Below, in pieces: positions 7,328-15,974 of a DNA stretch of 34,536 nt. The position numbers and the translations under genes are program-made. Numbering within the stretch: position 1 is the stretch's first letter; every line of letters starts with the position of its first letter. The DNA comes from Methylococcaceae bacterium (lineage in GTDB: Bacteria > Pseudomonadota > Gammaproteobacteria > Methylococcales > Methylomonadaceae), in contig SPJS01000249.1 in NCBI GenBank assembly GCA_006844705.1, forward strand, positions 1-34,536. Reading direction: 5' to 3'. A model generated the notes under the pieces. It was not told the origin of the DNA. It did not search any database and saw only the letters and a list, made by a program, of their open reading frames with translations.

Positions 7328-9268
7328 ATGGCTAAAATGATTGGAATCGATTTAGGGACGACCAATTCATGTGTGGCGGTACTGGAAAACGGTACAGCAC
7401 GCGTGATTGAAAACAGCGAAGGCGCGCGTACTACGCCTTCCATTATTGCTTTTTCAAATGATAATGAAGTATTGGTGGGGCAGTCTGCAAAGCGCCAGGC
7501 CGTCACCAATCCTGAAAATACCTTGTACGCCATCAAGCGTTTGATTGGTCGTCGTTTTAAAGACGAAGCGGTACAAAAAGACATTTCCATGGTGCCTTAT
7601 AAAATTGTCGAGGCAGAAAACGGTGATGCCTGGGTAGAATGCCACGGTAAAAAAATGGCAGCGCCGGAAGTTTCATCACGCGTGTTGATGAAGCTGAAAA
7701 AAGATGCTGAAGCCTTTTTGGGGGAAGAAGTGACCGAAGCAGTTATCACTGTACCGGCTTATTTTAATGATTCACAACGTCAGGCAACCAAAGATGCCGG
7801 TCGTATTGCCGGCCTGGATGTCAAACGTATTATCAATGAGCCAACCGCAGCGGCCCTGGCATTTGGTATGGACAAGCCAAAAGGCGATACCACGATTGCA
7901 GTGTATGACCTGGGTGGCGGTACCTTTGATATTTCTATTATCGAGATTGCCGAAATCGAGGGCGAGCATCAGTTTGAAGTACTGGCAACCAACGGTGATA
8001 CCTTCCTGGGCGGTGAAGATTTCGACTTGAGAATCATCGACTATTTGGCAGATGAGTTCAAAAAAGAAAATGGCATTGACCTGCACAACGACCCATTGGC
8101 TTTGCAACGTCTGAAAGAAGCGGCAGAAAAAGCCAAGATCGAGTTGTCATCAACTGAACAAACCGATGTTAATCTGCCTTACGTGACCGCAGATGCCTCT
8201 GGCCCTAAACATTTAAATGTGAAGTTGTCTCGGGCCAAGCTGGAGTCCCTGGTAGAAGACCTGATTACCAGAACCAAACAACCCTGTGAGCAGGCATTAA
8301 AAGATGCCGGTATCTCTTCATCACAAATCAGTGATGTGATTCTGGTCGGTGGCCAGACACGTATGCCTAAAGTACAGGACTTTGTAAAAGATCTGTTCGG
8401 CAAAGAACCGCGTAAAGATGTAAACCCTGATGAAGCCGTTGCCCTGGGCGCGGCGATTCAGGCCGGTGTTCTGGGGGGTGATGTTAAAGACGTACTGTTG
8501 CTGGATGTGACGCCATTATCTTTGGGTATTGAAACCATGGGTGGCGTGATGACCAAGCTGATCGAGAAAAACACGACAATCCCGACCAATGCATCGCAAA
8601 TCTTTTCTACAGCAGAAGATAACCAGACTGCGGTGACCGTACATGTATTGCAGGGTGAGCGTGAAGTCGCGGCCGGTAACAAGTCTTTGGGTCGATTTGA
8701 CTTAAACGATATTCCACCTGCGCCACGCGGTGTACCGCAGATTGAAGTCTCGTTTGATATTGATGCCAACGGAATCCTGAATGTATCGGCGAAAGACAAG
8801 GCGACCGGTAAGGAACAGTCGATTGTGATTAAAGCATCCAGCGGATTGTCGGATGATGAGGTCGATCGTATGGTCAAGGATGCCGAGGCGCATGCCGAGG
8901 AAGACAAAAAAGTGACTGAGCTGGTATCAGCAAGAAATGCTGCGGAAGGCATGATTCACGCAACTGAGAAATCCATGGAAGAGCTGGGTGATCAGGTGTC
9001 GGCTGAAGAAAAGTCTGCACTGGAAGCGGCCATCAATGAGCTGAAAGAAGTCGTCAAGAGTGATGACAAAGAAGCGATTGATGCAAAAACGTCTGCGTTG
9101 ACTGAACTGTCTGGCAAACTGGCTGAACGTGTTTACGCACAGCAAGGTAGTGCGGAAGGCGCTGCTGCAGATGCGGCGGCGGGCACACAGACAAGTGATG
9201 CCCCGGCAGATGATGACAGTGTTGTTGATGCCGAGTTTGAAGAAGTAAAAGACGACGATAAGAAGTAA
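7328..9268 (+). CDS. dnaK: Molecular chaperone DnaK (Hsp70)
   Basis: ATP-dependent cytoplasmic Hsp70 working with DnaJ and GrpE, encoded on either side. The 646-residue protein has the full set of motifs: phosphate-1 [13 protein letters not shown] near the start, [12 protein letters not shown], and [11 protein letters not shown]. The substrate-binding domain begins after [14 protein letters not shown], and the C-terminus is DAEFEEV, then acidic. A strong GGAGAG ribosome site precedes the ATG. An intrinsic terminator follows at 9291-9321, so part of the operon transcript should end here. Confidence 0.98.
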   Translation: MAKMIGIDLGTTNSCVAVLENGTARVIENSEGARTTPSIIAFSNDNEVLVGQSAKRQAVTNPENTLYAIKRLIGRRFKDEAVQKDISMVPYKIVEAENGDAWVECHGKKMAAPEVSSRVLMKLKKDAEAFLGEEVTEAVITVPAYFNDSQRQATKDAGRIAGLDVKRIINEPTAAALAFGMDKPKGDTTIAVYDLGGGTFDISIIEIAEIEGEHQFEVLATNGDTFLGGEDFDLRIIDYLADEFKKENGIDLHNDPLALQRLKEAAEKAKIELSSTEQTDVNLPYVTADASGPKHLNVKLSRAKLESLVEDLITRTKQPCEQALKDAGISSSQISDVILVGGQTRMPKVQDFVKDLFGKEPRKDVNPDEAVALGAAIQAGVLGGDVKDVLLLDVTPLSLGIETMGGVMTKLIEKNTTIPTNASQIFSTAEDNQTAVTVHVLQGEREVAAGNKSLGRFDLNDIPPAPRGVPQIEVSFDIDANGILNVSAKDKATGKEQSIVIKASSGLSDDEVDRMVKDAEAHAEEDKKVTELVSARNAAEGMIHATEKSMEELGDQVSAEEKSALEAAINELKEVVKSDDKEAIDAKTSALTELSGKLAERVYAQQGSAEGAAADAAAGTQTSDAPADDDSVVDAEFEEVKDDDKK

Positions 9269-9290
9269 ATCGTCTTCATCACACCCTAAA

Positions 9291-9321
9291 ACTGCATCGG
9301 GTTTTCCCGGTGCGGTTTTTT
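9291..9321 (+). terminator. Intrinsic terminator after dnaK
   Basis: An 11-bp stem (ACTGCATCGGG / CCCGGTGCGGT, two G-U pairs) with a TTTT loop and a following run of six T. It separates hrcA-grpE-dnaK from dnaJ-dapB. Confidence 0.85.
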
Positions 9322-9349
9322 GCGTTTTAATCAGGCACGCAGACCAGGA

Positions 9350-9378
9350 TTGAAACACACTAGATAACTAATTATTTG
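9350..9378 (+). promoter_or_regulatory. Possible promoter for dnaJ-dapB
   Basis: TTGAAA (9350-9355), a 17-base spacer and TATTTG (9373-9378), between the dnaK terminator and dnaJ. The -10 match is weak. The TTGAAA could also suit a heat-shock sigma32 -35, but no CCCCAT-like -10 follows. Confidence 0.3.
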
Positions 9379-9401
9379 CAAAGGAAAACCCTGGGCGCGA
9401 A

Positions 9402-10547
9402 ATGGCTAAAGAAGATTATTACAAACTGTTAGGCATAGAAAAAAACGCCAGCGAAGCTGAAATCAAGAAAAGTTATCGCCGCATGGCGATGAAGTTTCAT
9501 CCTGACAGAAACAAGGACAATCCGGAACAGGCAGAAGAAAAATTCAAATCGGTGAAAGAAGCCTATGAAATTCTGTCTGATCCTAAAAAACGTGCCGCCT
9601 ATGACCAGTTCGGCCATGCCGGTGTGGATCAGATGGGAGGCGCTGGCTCAGGCGGATTCGGCGGCGGTGCGGCAGACTTCGGTGATATTTTCGGCGATGT
9701 ATTTGGTGATATTTTTGGCGGTGGACGCGCGGGCGGCGGGCGCAGTGGCGTTCAGCGTGGTGCTGATCTTCGTTACAATCTTGAGCTGACGCTGGAAGAG
9801 GCGGTTGGCGGTACCGAAGCCACCGTAAAAGTGCCGGTGCTGGTCAAATGTGAGGAATGTAACGGCAGTGGTGCGAAAAAAGGCTCGTCGCCGGTGACCT
9901 GTTCAACCTGTCACGGACAGGGGCAGGTGCGCATGCAGCAGGGTTTCTTCTCGGTACAGCAGACATGCCCGACCTGTCACGGCAGTGGCAAACAGATCAA
10001 GGATCCATGTCGCAAGTGTCATGGCCAGGGGCGTGTACAGGAAACCAAAACCTTGAATGTAAAAGTCCCTGCAGGGGTTGATACCGGTGACCGTATTCGC
10101 CTGGCGGGTGAAGGTGAAGCCGGTGCGAACAGTGGCCCGGCGGGTGATTTGTATGTACAGATTCAGGTTAAAGAGCATGCCATTTTCACTCGTGAAGATG
10201 CCCATCTTTATTGCGAGGTACCGATCAACTTTCCGACCGCCTGTCTTGGAGGTGAACTTGAAGTGCCGACGCTGAATGGCAAGGTCAAACTGAAGATTCC
10301 AGCAGAAACGCAGACCGGAAAATTGTTCCGCCTGCGCGGAAAAGGGGTTAAGCCGGTACGGGGCGGTGCAGTAGGTGATTTATTATGCCGGGTGCAAATA
10401 GAAACGCCTGTGCATTTAACCAAAGATCAAAAAGAGCTGGTTGAAAAGCTGCGCGATTCATTGAGCGGTGGAGGTAAACATCACAGTCCACAGGAACATT
10501 CCTGGACCGATGGCGTAAAAAACTTCTTTGACAAATTAACAGGCTAA
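9402..10547 (+). CDS. dnaJ: Chaperone protein DnaJ (type I Hsp40)
   Basis: Delivers substrates to DnaK and stimulates its ATPase. In 381 residues it has the J domain (residues 4-70, HPD present in [10 protein letters not shown]), a Gly/Phe-rich linker (about 75-115), four zinc-binding repeats ([32 protein letters not shown]) and the two C-terminal beta domains. AAGGAAAA at 9381-9388 is rather far from the ATG. dapB follows after three bases, so the two are one transcription unit. Confidence 0.98.
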   Translation: MAKEDYYKLLGIEKNASEAEIKKSYRRMAMKFHPDRNKDNPEQAEEKFKSVKEAYEILSDPKKRAAYDQFGHAGVDQMGGAGSGGFGGGAADFGDIFGDVFGDIFGGGRAGGGRSGVQRGADLRYNLELTLEEAVGGTEATVKVPVLVKCEECNGSGAKKGSSPVTCSTCHGQGQVRMQQGFFSVQQTCPTCHGSGKQIKDPCRKCHGQGRVQETKTLNVKVPAGVDTGDRIRLAGEGEAGANSGPAGDLYVQIQVKEHAIFTREDAHLYCEVPINFPTACLGGELEVPTLNGKVKLKIPAETQTGKLFRLRGKGVKPVRGGAVGDLLCRVQIETPVHLTKDQKELVEKLRDSLSGGGKHHSPQEHSWTDGVKNFFDKLTG

Positions 10548-11357
<810 letters not shown>

Positions 11358-11365
11358 ACGTATAG

Positions 11366-11411
11366 TTTAACCTGAATCCGTGACTTCACTACGGCCCGGA
11401 TTCAGGTTAAA
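11366..11411 (+). terminator. Stem-loop after dapB, likely terminator
   Basis: A perfect 15-bp inverted repeat (11366-11380 and 11397-11411, core AACCTGAATCCG) with a 16-base loop, nine bases after dapB. The following T-tract is poor (GTTATTTCTTTG), so termination may be partial or factor-aided. It marks the left boundary of the inserted exosortase region. Confidence 0.6.
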
Positions 11412-11423
11412 GTTATTTCTTTG

Positions 11424-11453
11424 AAAACCGGGTGCAGAGGAAACTGCATCCGG
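11424..11453 (-). terminator. Intrinsic terminator of the PEP-CTERM substrate gene
   Basis: On the minus strand CCGGATGCAG, loop TTTCCT, CTGCACCCGG (one mismatch) is followed by TTTTC, ten bases after the stop codon at 11463. This is the expected geometry for a short rho-independent terminator. Confidence 0.6.
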
Positions 11454-11462
11454 AAGACCCGC

Positions 11463-12155
11463 TTAAGCGTTTCTCTTTTTTAAACCAAGCAAACCAAGTA
11501 AGGCGCTGCTCATTAACCAAAAGGCCGGAGGAACAGGTACTGGCGAGGTTTCTAAGTACCCAACGATGTAAGTGTCTAAGTACAAAGAGTAAAATTCACC
11601 TGTTTCTAGTGTAATGTCTACTGTTTCTGAGCCGTTAACGGATGGTTCGTGAAATACACCGTCCGTTCCAGTATCAGCAAAAACATAATTTTCAAGAAAC
11701 AAGTCATCAAGAATATCAAGGGCTACCTCACTATATGCATCCTGACCAGAGGTGCCAGCATTTAATTGATAACTGAAATCAATTGAGAGGTTGATGTCGC
11801 TTGCCGATGTATTTTCAAACAACAGTTCATATTCCCAAATATACACCGATTCGCCCACGCCTTCAGTAATGGCATCATTGGCGCTCATTTCATGCTTATA
11901 GCTGGTGCCAAATGATGAGAATGGTGCGATTTTACTATCGGCTTTGCTGGTTGCTGACGCGATTTCATCAAAAAAATCATAAAATTCATCAATAATTAGC
12001 GCATTACTGTCACCAGAAGTAACGTTAATGGAGTATTCCACAATAGCGCTGCTATTGTAGGCAGCAGTTGCCGTGGCGGTTGAAGTGAAAGATAAGCCGA
12101 ATAATATAAAAGTTGTGCTGAAGGCCGTCGATAAGTTTTTAAATTGGAATTTCAT
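11463..12155 (-). CDS. Secreted PEP-CTERM / VPLPA-CTERM domain protein (exosortase substrate)
   Basis: A 230-residue exported protein of unknown activity. Residues 1-31 are a signal peptide (basic start, hydrophobic FILFGLSF, Ala/Thr-rich cleavage region). The C-terminus is tripartite: SPVPVPPAFW, then the hydrophobic LMSSALLGLLGL, then basic KKRNA. That is the sorting signal cut by exosortases, of the VPxPA class usually paired with XrtD. The middle (about 35-200) is acidic, Ser/Thr-rich and probably beta-rich, with no catalytic motif seen and no cysteine noticed, suggesting a structural or surface role. AGGA lies seven bases before the ATG. It is divergent from the exosortase gene 500 bases away and is the only sorting-signal protein in the window. 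Confidence 0.88.
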   Translation of the reverse strand: MKFQFKNLSTAFSTTFILFGLSFTSTATATAAYNSSAIVEYSINVTSGDSNALIIDEFYDFFDEIASATSKADSKIAPFSSFGTSYKHEMSANDAITEGVGESVYIWEYELLFENTSASDINLSIDFSYQLNAGTSGQDAYSEVALDILDDLFLENYVFADTGTDGVFHEPSVNGSETVDITLETGEFYSLYLDTYIVGYLETSPVPVPPAFWLMSSALLGLLGLKKRNA

Positions 12156-12250
12156 TGTTAATCCTGTAAAAAATTGGGGTAATACAATACTAAAAGTTTA
12201 ATGTTGAAAAGCACGGTCATATTAAATTGTAAATATTATTAAAATATGTC

Positions 12251-12435
12251 CTACCCAAATAAATAATCAGCCAATTGCAATATGGGAGTATCCAGGCCGT
12301 TGGCAGCAACTGCAGGAATCACAAAAACTCTTCTTTTACCAGATCAACGGATTGTTTGTGTCCAGCCACTACATATTGTGCTTCTACGACCGGGTGAGAT
12401 TTGAAGCCACCAGCTTCGGACGGTGGGGAATTCAT
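12251..12435 (-). pseudogene. Possible frameshifted small gene (unidentified remnant)
   Basis: The 480-base gap between the substrate and exosortase genes holds a minus-strand frame starting at ATG 12435 after GGAAAAG. It encodes 38 residues (MNSPPSEAGGFKSHPVVEAQ and onward) to a TGA at 12319-12321. The neighbouring frame continues as FVIPAVAANGLDTPILQLAD, then YLFG, to TAG at 12251-12253. Adding one T in the run at the junction would join them into one protein of about 61 residues. The combined sequence looks protein-like, but I do not recognise it. It could be a decayed fragment, a sequencing indel or coincidence. No other feature is clear in this gap. Confidence 0.35.
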
Positions 12436-12661
12436 ATTGTCTTTTCCAAAAAATATGTTTTAATTACTTCTGCTTTCATTTTGTAATTGGTTTTTGAGCT
12501 GTATTGAACTCAGCTGACCAAGTACGAGTCATTTCAACACATCTGAGATGTATTTCTTTTTTAAAATTGGTTCTTAAAGCGGACTTGTTACAATCCTGCA
12601 ATGAAATATTGTTACTATAGAAAAGCTTTAGACCTTGAAAATATCGGTAAATTTTTCAGAC

Positions 12662-14248
12662 ATGAATTCTTTTGTTAAGCAAAATACTGGGCTCTATATA
12701 TCATTTTGCCTGATCGCATTGGCCTTAGGTGCAATTTTCAGTGATGGCCTTACAGATATGGCCGTGTCTTGGGAGCGGGAAGAGTATAGTCACGGCTATA
12801 TGATTCCCATGATCTCTTTATGGTTTATATGGAAAAATAGAGAACTTGCTACCAATATGGTGTTTAAAGGGAGCTGGCTGGGTATTTTAGTTGTGCTGTT
12901 TGGGGTATTGGTAGGGTTTATGGGAGAGCTGGCGACATTATTTGTTGTTACCCAATATGCCTTTTTATTGATTTTATATGGATTATGCTTAGCATTGTTG
13001 GGATGGAAAGGGCTTCATTTATTTTGGTTTGCCTTGATTTACCTTTTCTTTATGATTCCTCTCCCCAATTTTCTTTATAACAACCTGTCTTCAAACCTGC
13101 AGCTCATTTCTTCTCAACTCGGCGTCGCAGTCATCAGGCTGTTTGATATCAGCGTATTTCTACAAGGTAATGTGATTGATCTAGGTAACTATCAATTACA
13201 GGTAGTGGAAGCGTGTAGTGGTTTGCGTTATTTATTTCCGCTGACGAGTTTTGGTTTTTTGTGCGCCTATTTTTTTCGAGCTAAATTATGGATGCGCAGT
13301 TTGGTTTTTTTATCGACATTGCCCATCACGGTATTGATGAACAGTTTTCGTATTGGAGTGATAGGGGTTCTTGTTGAGCATTGGGGGATTGAGCAGGCGG
13401 AGGGCTTCTTACATGATTTTGAAGGCTGGATTATCTTTGTTGGGTGCTTAGCGATTCTGTTTGCTGAAATGTGGCTAATGGTTAAATGCTTTATGCCGGG
13501 TCGTGAATTTTCAAAAGTATTTGTGGTGGATGTGAGTGTTCCATCAGATTCTTTTCAAGAGGGCGTTGAAAATGAGACTAATAAACTCAAAGCGGGCTTA
13601 CCTGGGCCGTATATTTCATCTTGTTTGATATTAATAGCTATCGTGCCGTTAGCTTTAATAGTGGGAAAACGGGAAGATATTCAGCCGCAACGAAGTACTT
13701 TTGATACCTTTCCATTGCGTCTTGATGAGTGGCGGGGTATAGAAGAAGGAATGGAACAGAAATTCATTGATATTCTCAAATTCGATGACTATATCATTGC
13801 CAACTTTTCCCACCCGGGCGACAGGGCACCCGTTAATTTTTATGTTGCGTATTATGCCAGTCAGCGTAAAGGCGTTTCAGCCCACTCACCAAAATCCTGT
13901 ATCCCTGGAGATGGTTGGCGAATTGGTGACTTTACTCAGAAAACAATAGATTCAATTCAGACTCAGTCAGGGCAGAATTTGGCGGTTAATCGGGCAATTA
14001 TCAGTAAAGGAAAAAGTCGTCAACTGGTATATTACTGGTTTCAGCAACGAGGCAGAATCATTACAAACGAATACTTGGTTAAATGGTATTTGTTCTGGGA
14101 TGCATTAACTAAAAATAGAACTGATGGTGCTTTAATCAGGCTGGTTGTTGCATTACCTCCAGGGTCTGAAGCATCAGAAGCAGATGCAAAATTAGTCAAA
14201 TTTTTAAATTCTGCTTTCAACCAAATTGAACAGTACGTGCCGAGTTAA
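12662..14248 (+). CDS. xrtD: Exosortase with fused C-terminal EpsI domain (XrtD type)
   Basis: An integral inner-membrane transpeptidase-like enzyme predicted to cut PEP/VPLPA-CTERM proteins and transfer them to a surface acceptor. About eight transmembrane helices fill residues 10-280. The exosortase triad is present: Cys185 in VVEACSGLRY, Arg230 in LMNSFRIGV and His251 in GFLHDFEGW. A helix near residue 320 leads into a periplasmic EpsI-type domain (about 330-528) with LDEWRGIEEGM, FYVAYYASQRKG and HSPKSCIPGDGW. This fusion and length match the VPLPA-specific XrtD subtype, agreeing with the neighbouring substrate's VPVPPA motif. ATG 12662 was chosen; an in-frame TTG at 12635 would add nine residues, and neither has a strong ribosome site. 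First gene of a unit with the transferase and TPR lipoprotein. Confidence 0.92.
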   Translation: MNSFVKQNTGLYISFCLIALALGAIFSDGLTDMAVSWEREEYSHGYMIPMISLWFIWKNRELATNMVFKGSWLGILVVLFGVLVGFMGELATLFVVTQYAFLLILYGLCLALLGWKGLHLFWFALIYLFFMIPLPNFLYNNLSSNLQLISSQLGVAVIRLFDISVFLQGNVIDLGNYQLQVVEACSGLRYLFPLTSFGFLCAYFFRAKLWMRSLVFLSTLPITVLMNSFRIGVIGVLVEHWGIEQAEGFLHDFEGWIIFVGCLAILFAEMWLMVKCFMPGREFSKVFVVDVSVPSDSFQEGVENETNKLKAGLPGPYISSCLILIAIVPLALIVGKREDIQPQRSTFDTFPLRLDEWRGIEEGMEQKFIDILKFDDYIIANFSHPGDRAPVNFYVAYYASQRKGVSAHSPKSCIPGDGWRIGDFTQKTIDSIQTQSGQNLAVNRAIISKGKSRQLVYYWFQQRGRIITNEYLVKWYLFWDALTKNRTDGALIRLVVALPPGSEASEADAKLVKFLNSAFNQIEQYVPS

Positions 14249-14309
14249 TCAATATTGATGTAACATTTATTAATGTAACTTTTCACGCTCTTTTAATCTG
14301 CTCTTCATA

Positions 14310-15935
14310 ATGAATTTATTTTTAAGTTTTGCATGCTCAATTATCATCAGTATTGTCTTGATACCGGTGTTGATTAAATATGCTACTGCTTTACGATTAG
14401 TGGATCAGCCAAATGCGCGTAAAGTGCATACCGTTGCGATTCCGCGTTGTGGCGGGATTGGATTAGCGGCAGGAGCAATTTCGGCCATGTCGTTGTTTGC
14501 TCCAATGCAAGAAGAAATCTTTGGATTGTTTATAGGGGGCTTGATTATTCTAACGTTTGGGATTCTCGATGACCGGTTTGATCTCCATTATAAGTGGAAA
14601 TTTTTAGGTCAATTTTTAGCCGTTTTTGCAGTAATGATTGGGGGGGTTTATATTCAATATATTCCTTTTAATGGATTAGAAGTTGCTTCCCTTGTTTTTG
14701 CCCTGCCGTTGACCGTGTTTTTTGTGGTTGGTGTGATTAATGCTGTTAACCTGTCTGATGGACTAGATGGTTTGGCAGCGGGAATTATGTTGTTGTCATT
14801 TTCAGCGATGGTATATTTGGCTTTGGAAGCTAACGGAGCCAACGGAGTAAAAGGCGCTGTGGTAGCGTTAGCAGTTGCAGGTGGTATCGTCGGGTTTCTC
14901 TGGTATAACACGCATCCTGCAATTGTTTTTATGGGGGATACGGGAAGTCAGTATATTGGTTTTATGGCCGCCTTTTTATCGATTTTGCTTACCCAGAAAA
15001 TTAATCCAGCGTTAAACCCGGCCTTGCCCCTATTGCTTTTAGGGTTGCCAATTCTTGATACCTTAACGGTGATGGCGAGAAGAATAAGAGCAGGAAGGTC
15101 GCCATTTTCTCCGGATAAGACCCATATTCATCATAAATTAATGGAATACGGTTTTACCCATGCAGAGGCTGTGGGATGTATATACCTTATACAAGGCGTA
15201 TTTTTGGGCTCTGCTTTTGCCTTTAGGTATTCTTCTGATCTAATAGTCATAGGAATATACTTGTTGATTTCCTCTACCTTATTGTTTTTGTTTTATGTAG
15301 CGAGTAAAACAGAATGGAGTTTGCATCATGCTTATGAGAACAAAGAGAGGCGAGGCTGGTCTTTATGGAGGCAAAACTGGCTGTTTCAGTCGTGCCGATG
15401 CTACATTAATTATGCGTTAGGCCTTTTTGTATGTTCACAACTTTATTGCTTAAGGGATCGCCTTTATGAACTAAGTGCGGAAAATATGATATTCATATTT
15501 ACCGGGTTTGTTTTTTTTATCCTGGCTCCACGAAAGTTTAAAAATATCTGGATACGTTTCAGTCTGTATATTTCAGCGATCTTCGCTGATGTTATGAGCG
15601 ATAATTTTCCTGAAATGGCAATACATACGCATTGGATTGTTGATCTTTTTTTAGTGCTGTTAATTGCTATCGTCACTATTGCTATCAGAGTAACTCGTAA
15701 ATCAAAATTTAGATTAACAACGCAGGATATGTTGGTTGTTTTGTTTGTCTTTGGAGGGGTTCTGCTGATAGATGTTCAGTATATCGAGCATATGACCCTG
15801 AGGCTTTTTTGTGTCGTCTATGCTTTGGAGTACCTTTTGCATAGAGAAATCTATCCTTTCAGGTTTACCTGTTATTCATCTTCTTTGGCAGGTTTGATTA
15901 TTCTGACTTTAGTTTTTCCTACGTTAAATTTGTAG
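14310..15935 (+). CDS. WecA/MraY-superfamily undecaprenyl-phosphate sugar-1-phosphate transferase with C-terminal membrane extension
   Basis: Predicted to move a HexNAc-1-phosphate from UDP-sugar to undecaprenyl phosphate, starting a surface glycan. Residues 1-330 carry the superfamily marks: VDQPNARKVHTVAIPRCGGI, GILDDRFDLHYKWK with the DD motif, NAVNLSDGLDGLAAG, FMGDTGSQYIGF and the WecA-type HIHHKL motif. At 541 residues it is about 190 longer than WecA. The extra part (about 345-541) is a run of hydrophobic helices without recognised motifs. It starts 61 bases after the exosortase gene with no clear Shine-Dalgarno site. In exosortase loci such a transferase probably builds the exopolysaccharide or anchor to which sorted proteins relate. 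WecA itself is the closest alternative. Confidence 0.88.
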   Translation: MNLFLSFACSIIISIVLIPVLIKYATALRLVDQPNARKVHTVAIPRCGGIGLAAGAISAMSLFAPMQEEIFGLFIGGLIILTFGILDDRFDLHYKWKFLGQFLAVFAVMIGGVYIQYIPFNGLEVASLVFALPLTVFFVVGVINAVNLSDGLDGLAAGIMLLSFSAMVYLALEANGANGVKGAVVALAVAGGIVGFLWYNTHPAIVFMGDTGSQYIGFMAAFLSILLTQKINPALNPALPLLLLGLPILDTLTVMARRIRAGRSPFSPDKTHIHHKLMEYGFTHAEAVGCIYLIQGVFLGSAFAFRYSSDLIVIGIYLLISSTLLFLFYVASKTEWSLHHAYENKERRGWSLWRQNWLFQSCRCYINYALGLFVCSQLYCLRDRLYELSAENMIFIFTGFVFFILAPRKFKNIWIRFSLYISAIFADVMSDNFPEMAIHTHWIVDLFLVLLIAIVTIAIRVTRKSKFRLTTQDMLVVLFVFGGVLLIDVQYIEHMTLRLFCVVYALEYLLHREIYPFRFTCYSSSLAGLIILTLVFPTLNL

Positions 15936-15974
15936 CTGTTTTTATTTCTCTCACAAATCTATATTCCATTAAAT

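Noticed and set aside
8458..8952. A 164-residue antisense frame inside dnaK
   Set aside because: dnaK is unmistakable over the same bases; the antisense frame is a by-product of its codon pattern and has no ribosome site or motif.
12302..12314. A sigma54-like TGGCA...TGC element upstream of the exosortase, as seen in some PEP-CTERM loci
   Set aside because: GG and GC are ten bases apart rather than the required twelve, so it does not fit the -24/-12 consensus.
14248..14310. Direct repeat ATGTAAC twice between the exosortase and transferase genes
   Set aside because: Seven-base repeat in AT-rich DNA is expected by chance and has no evident function.
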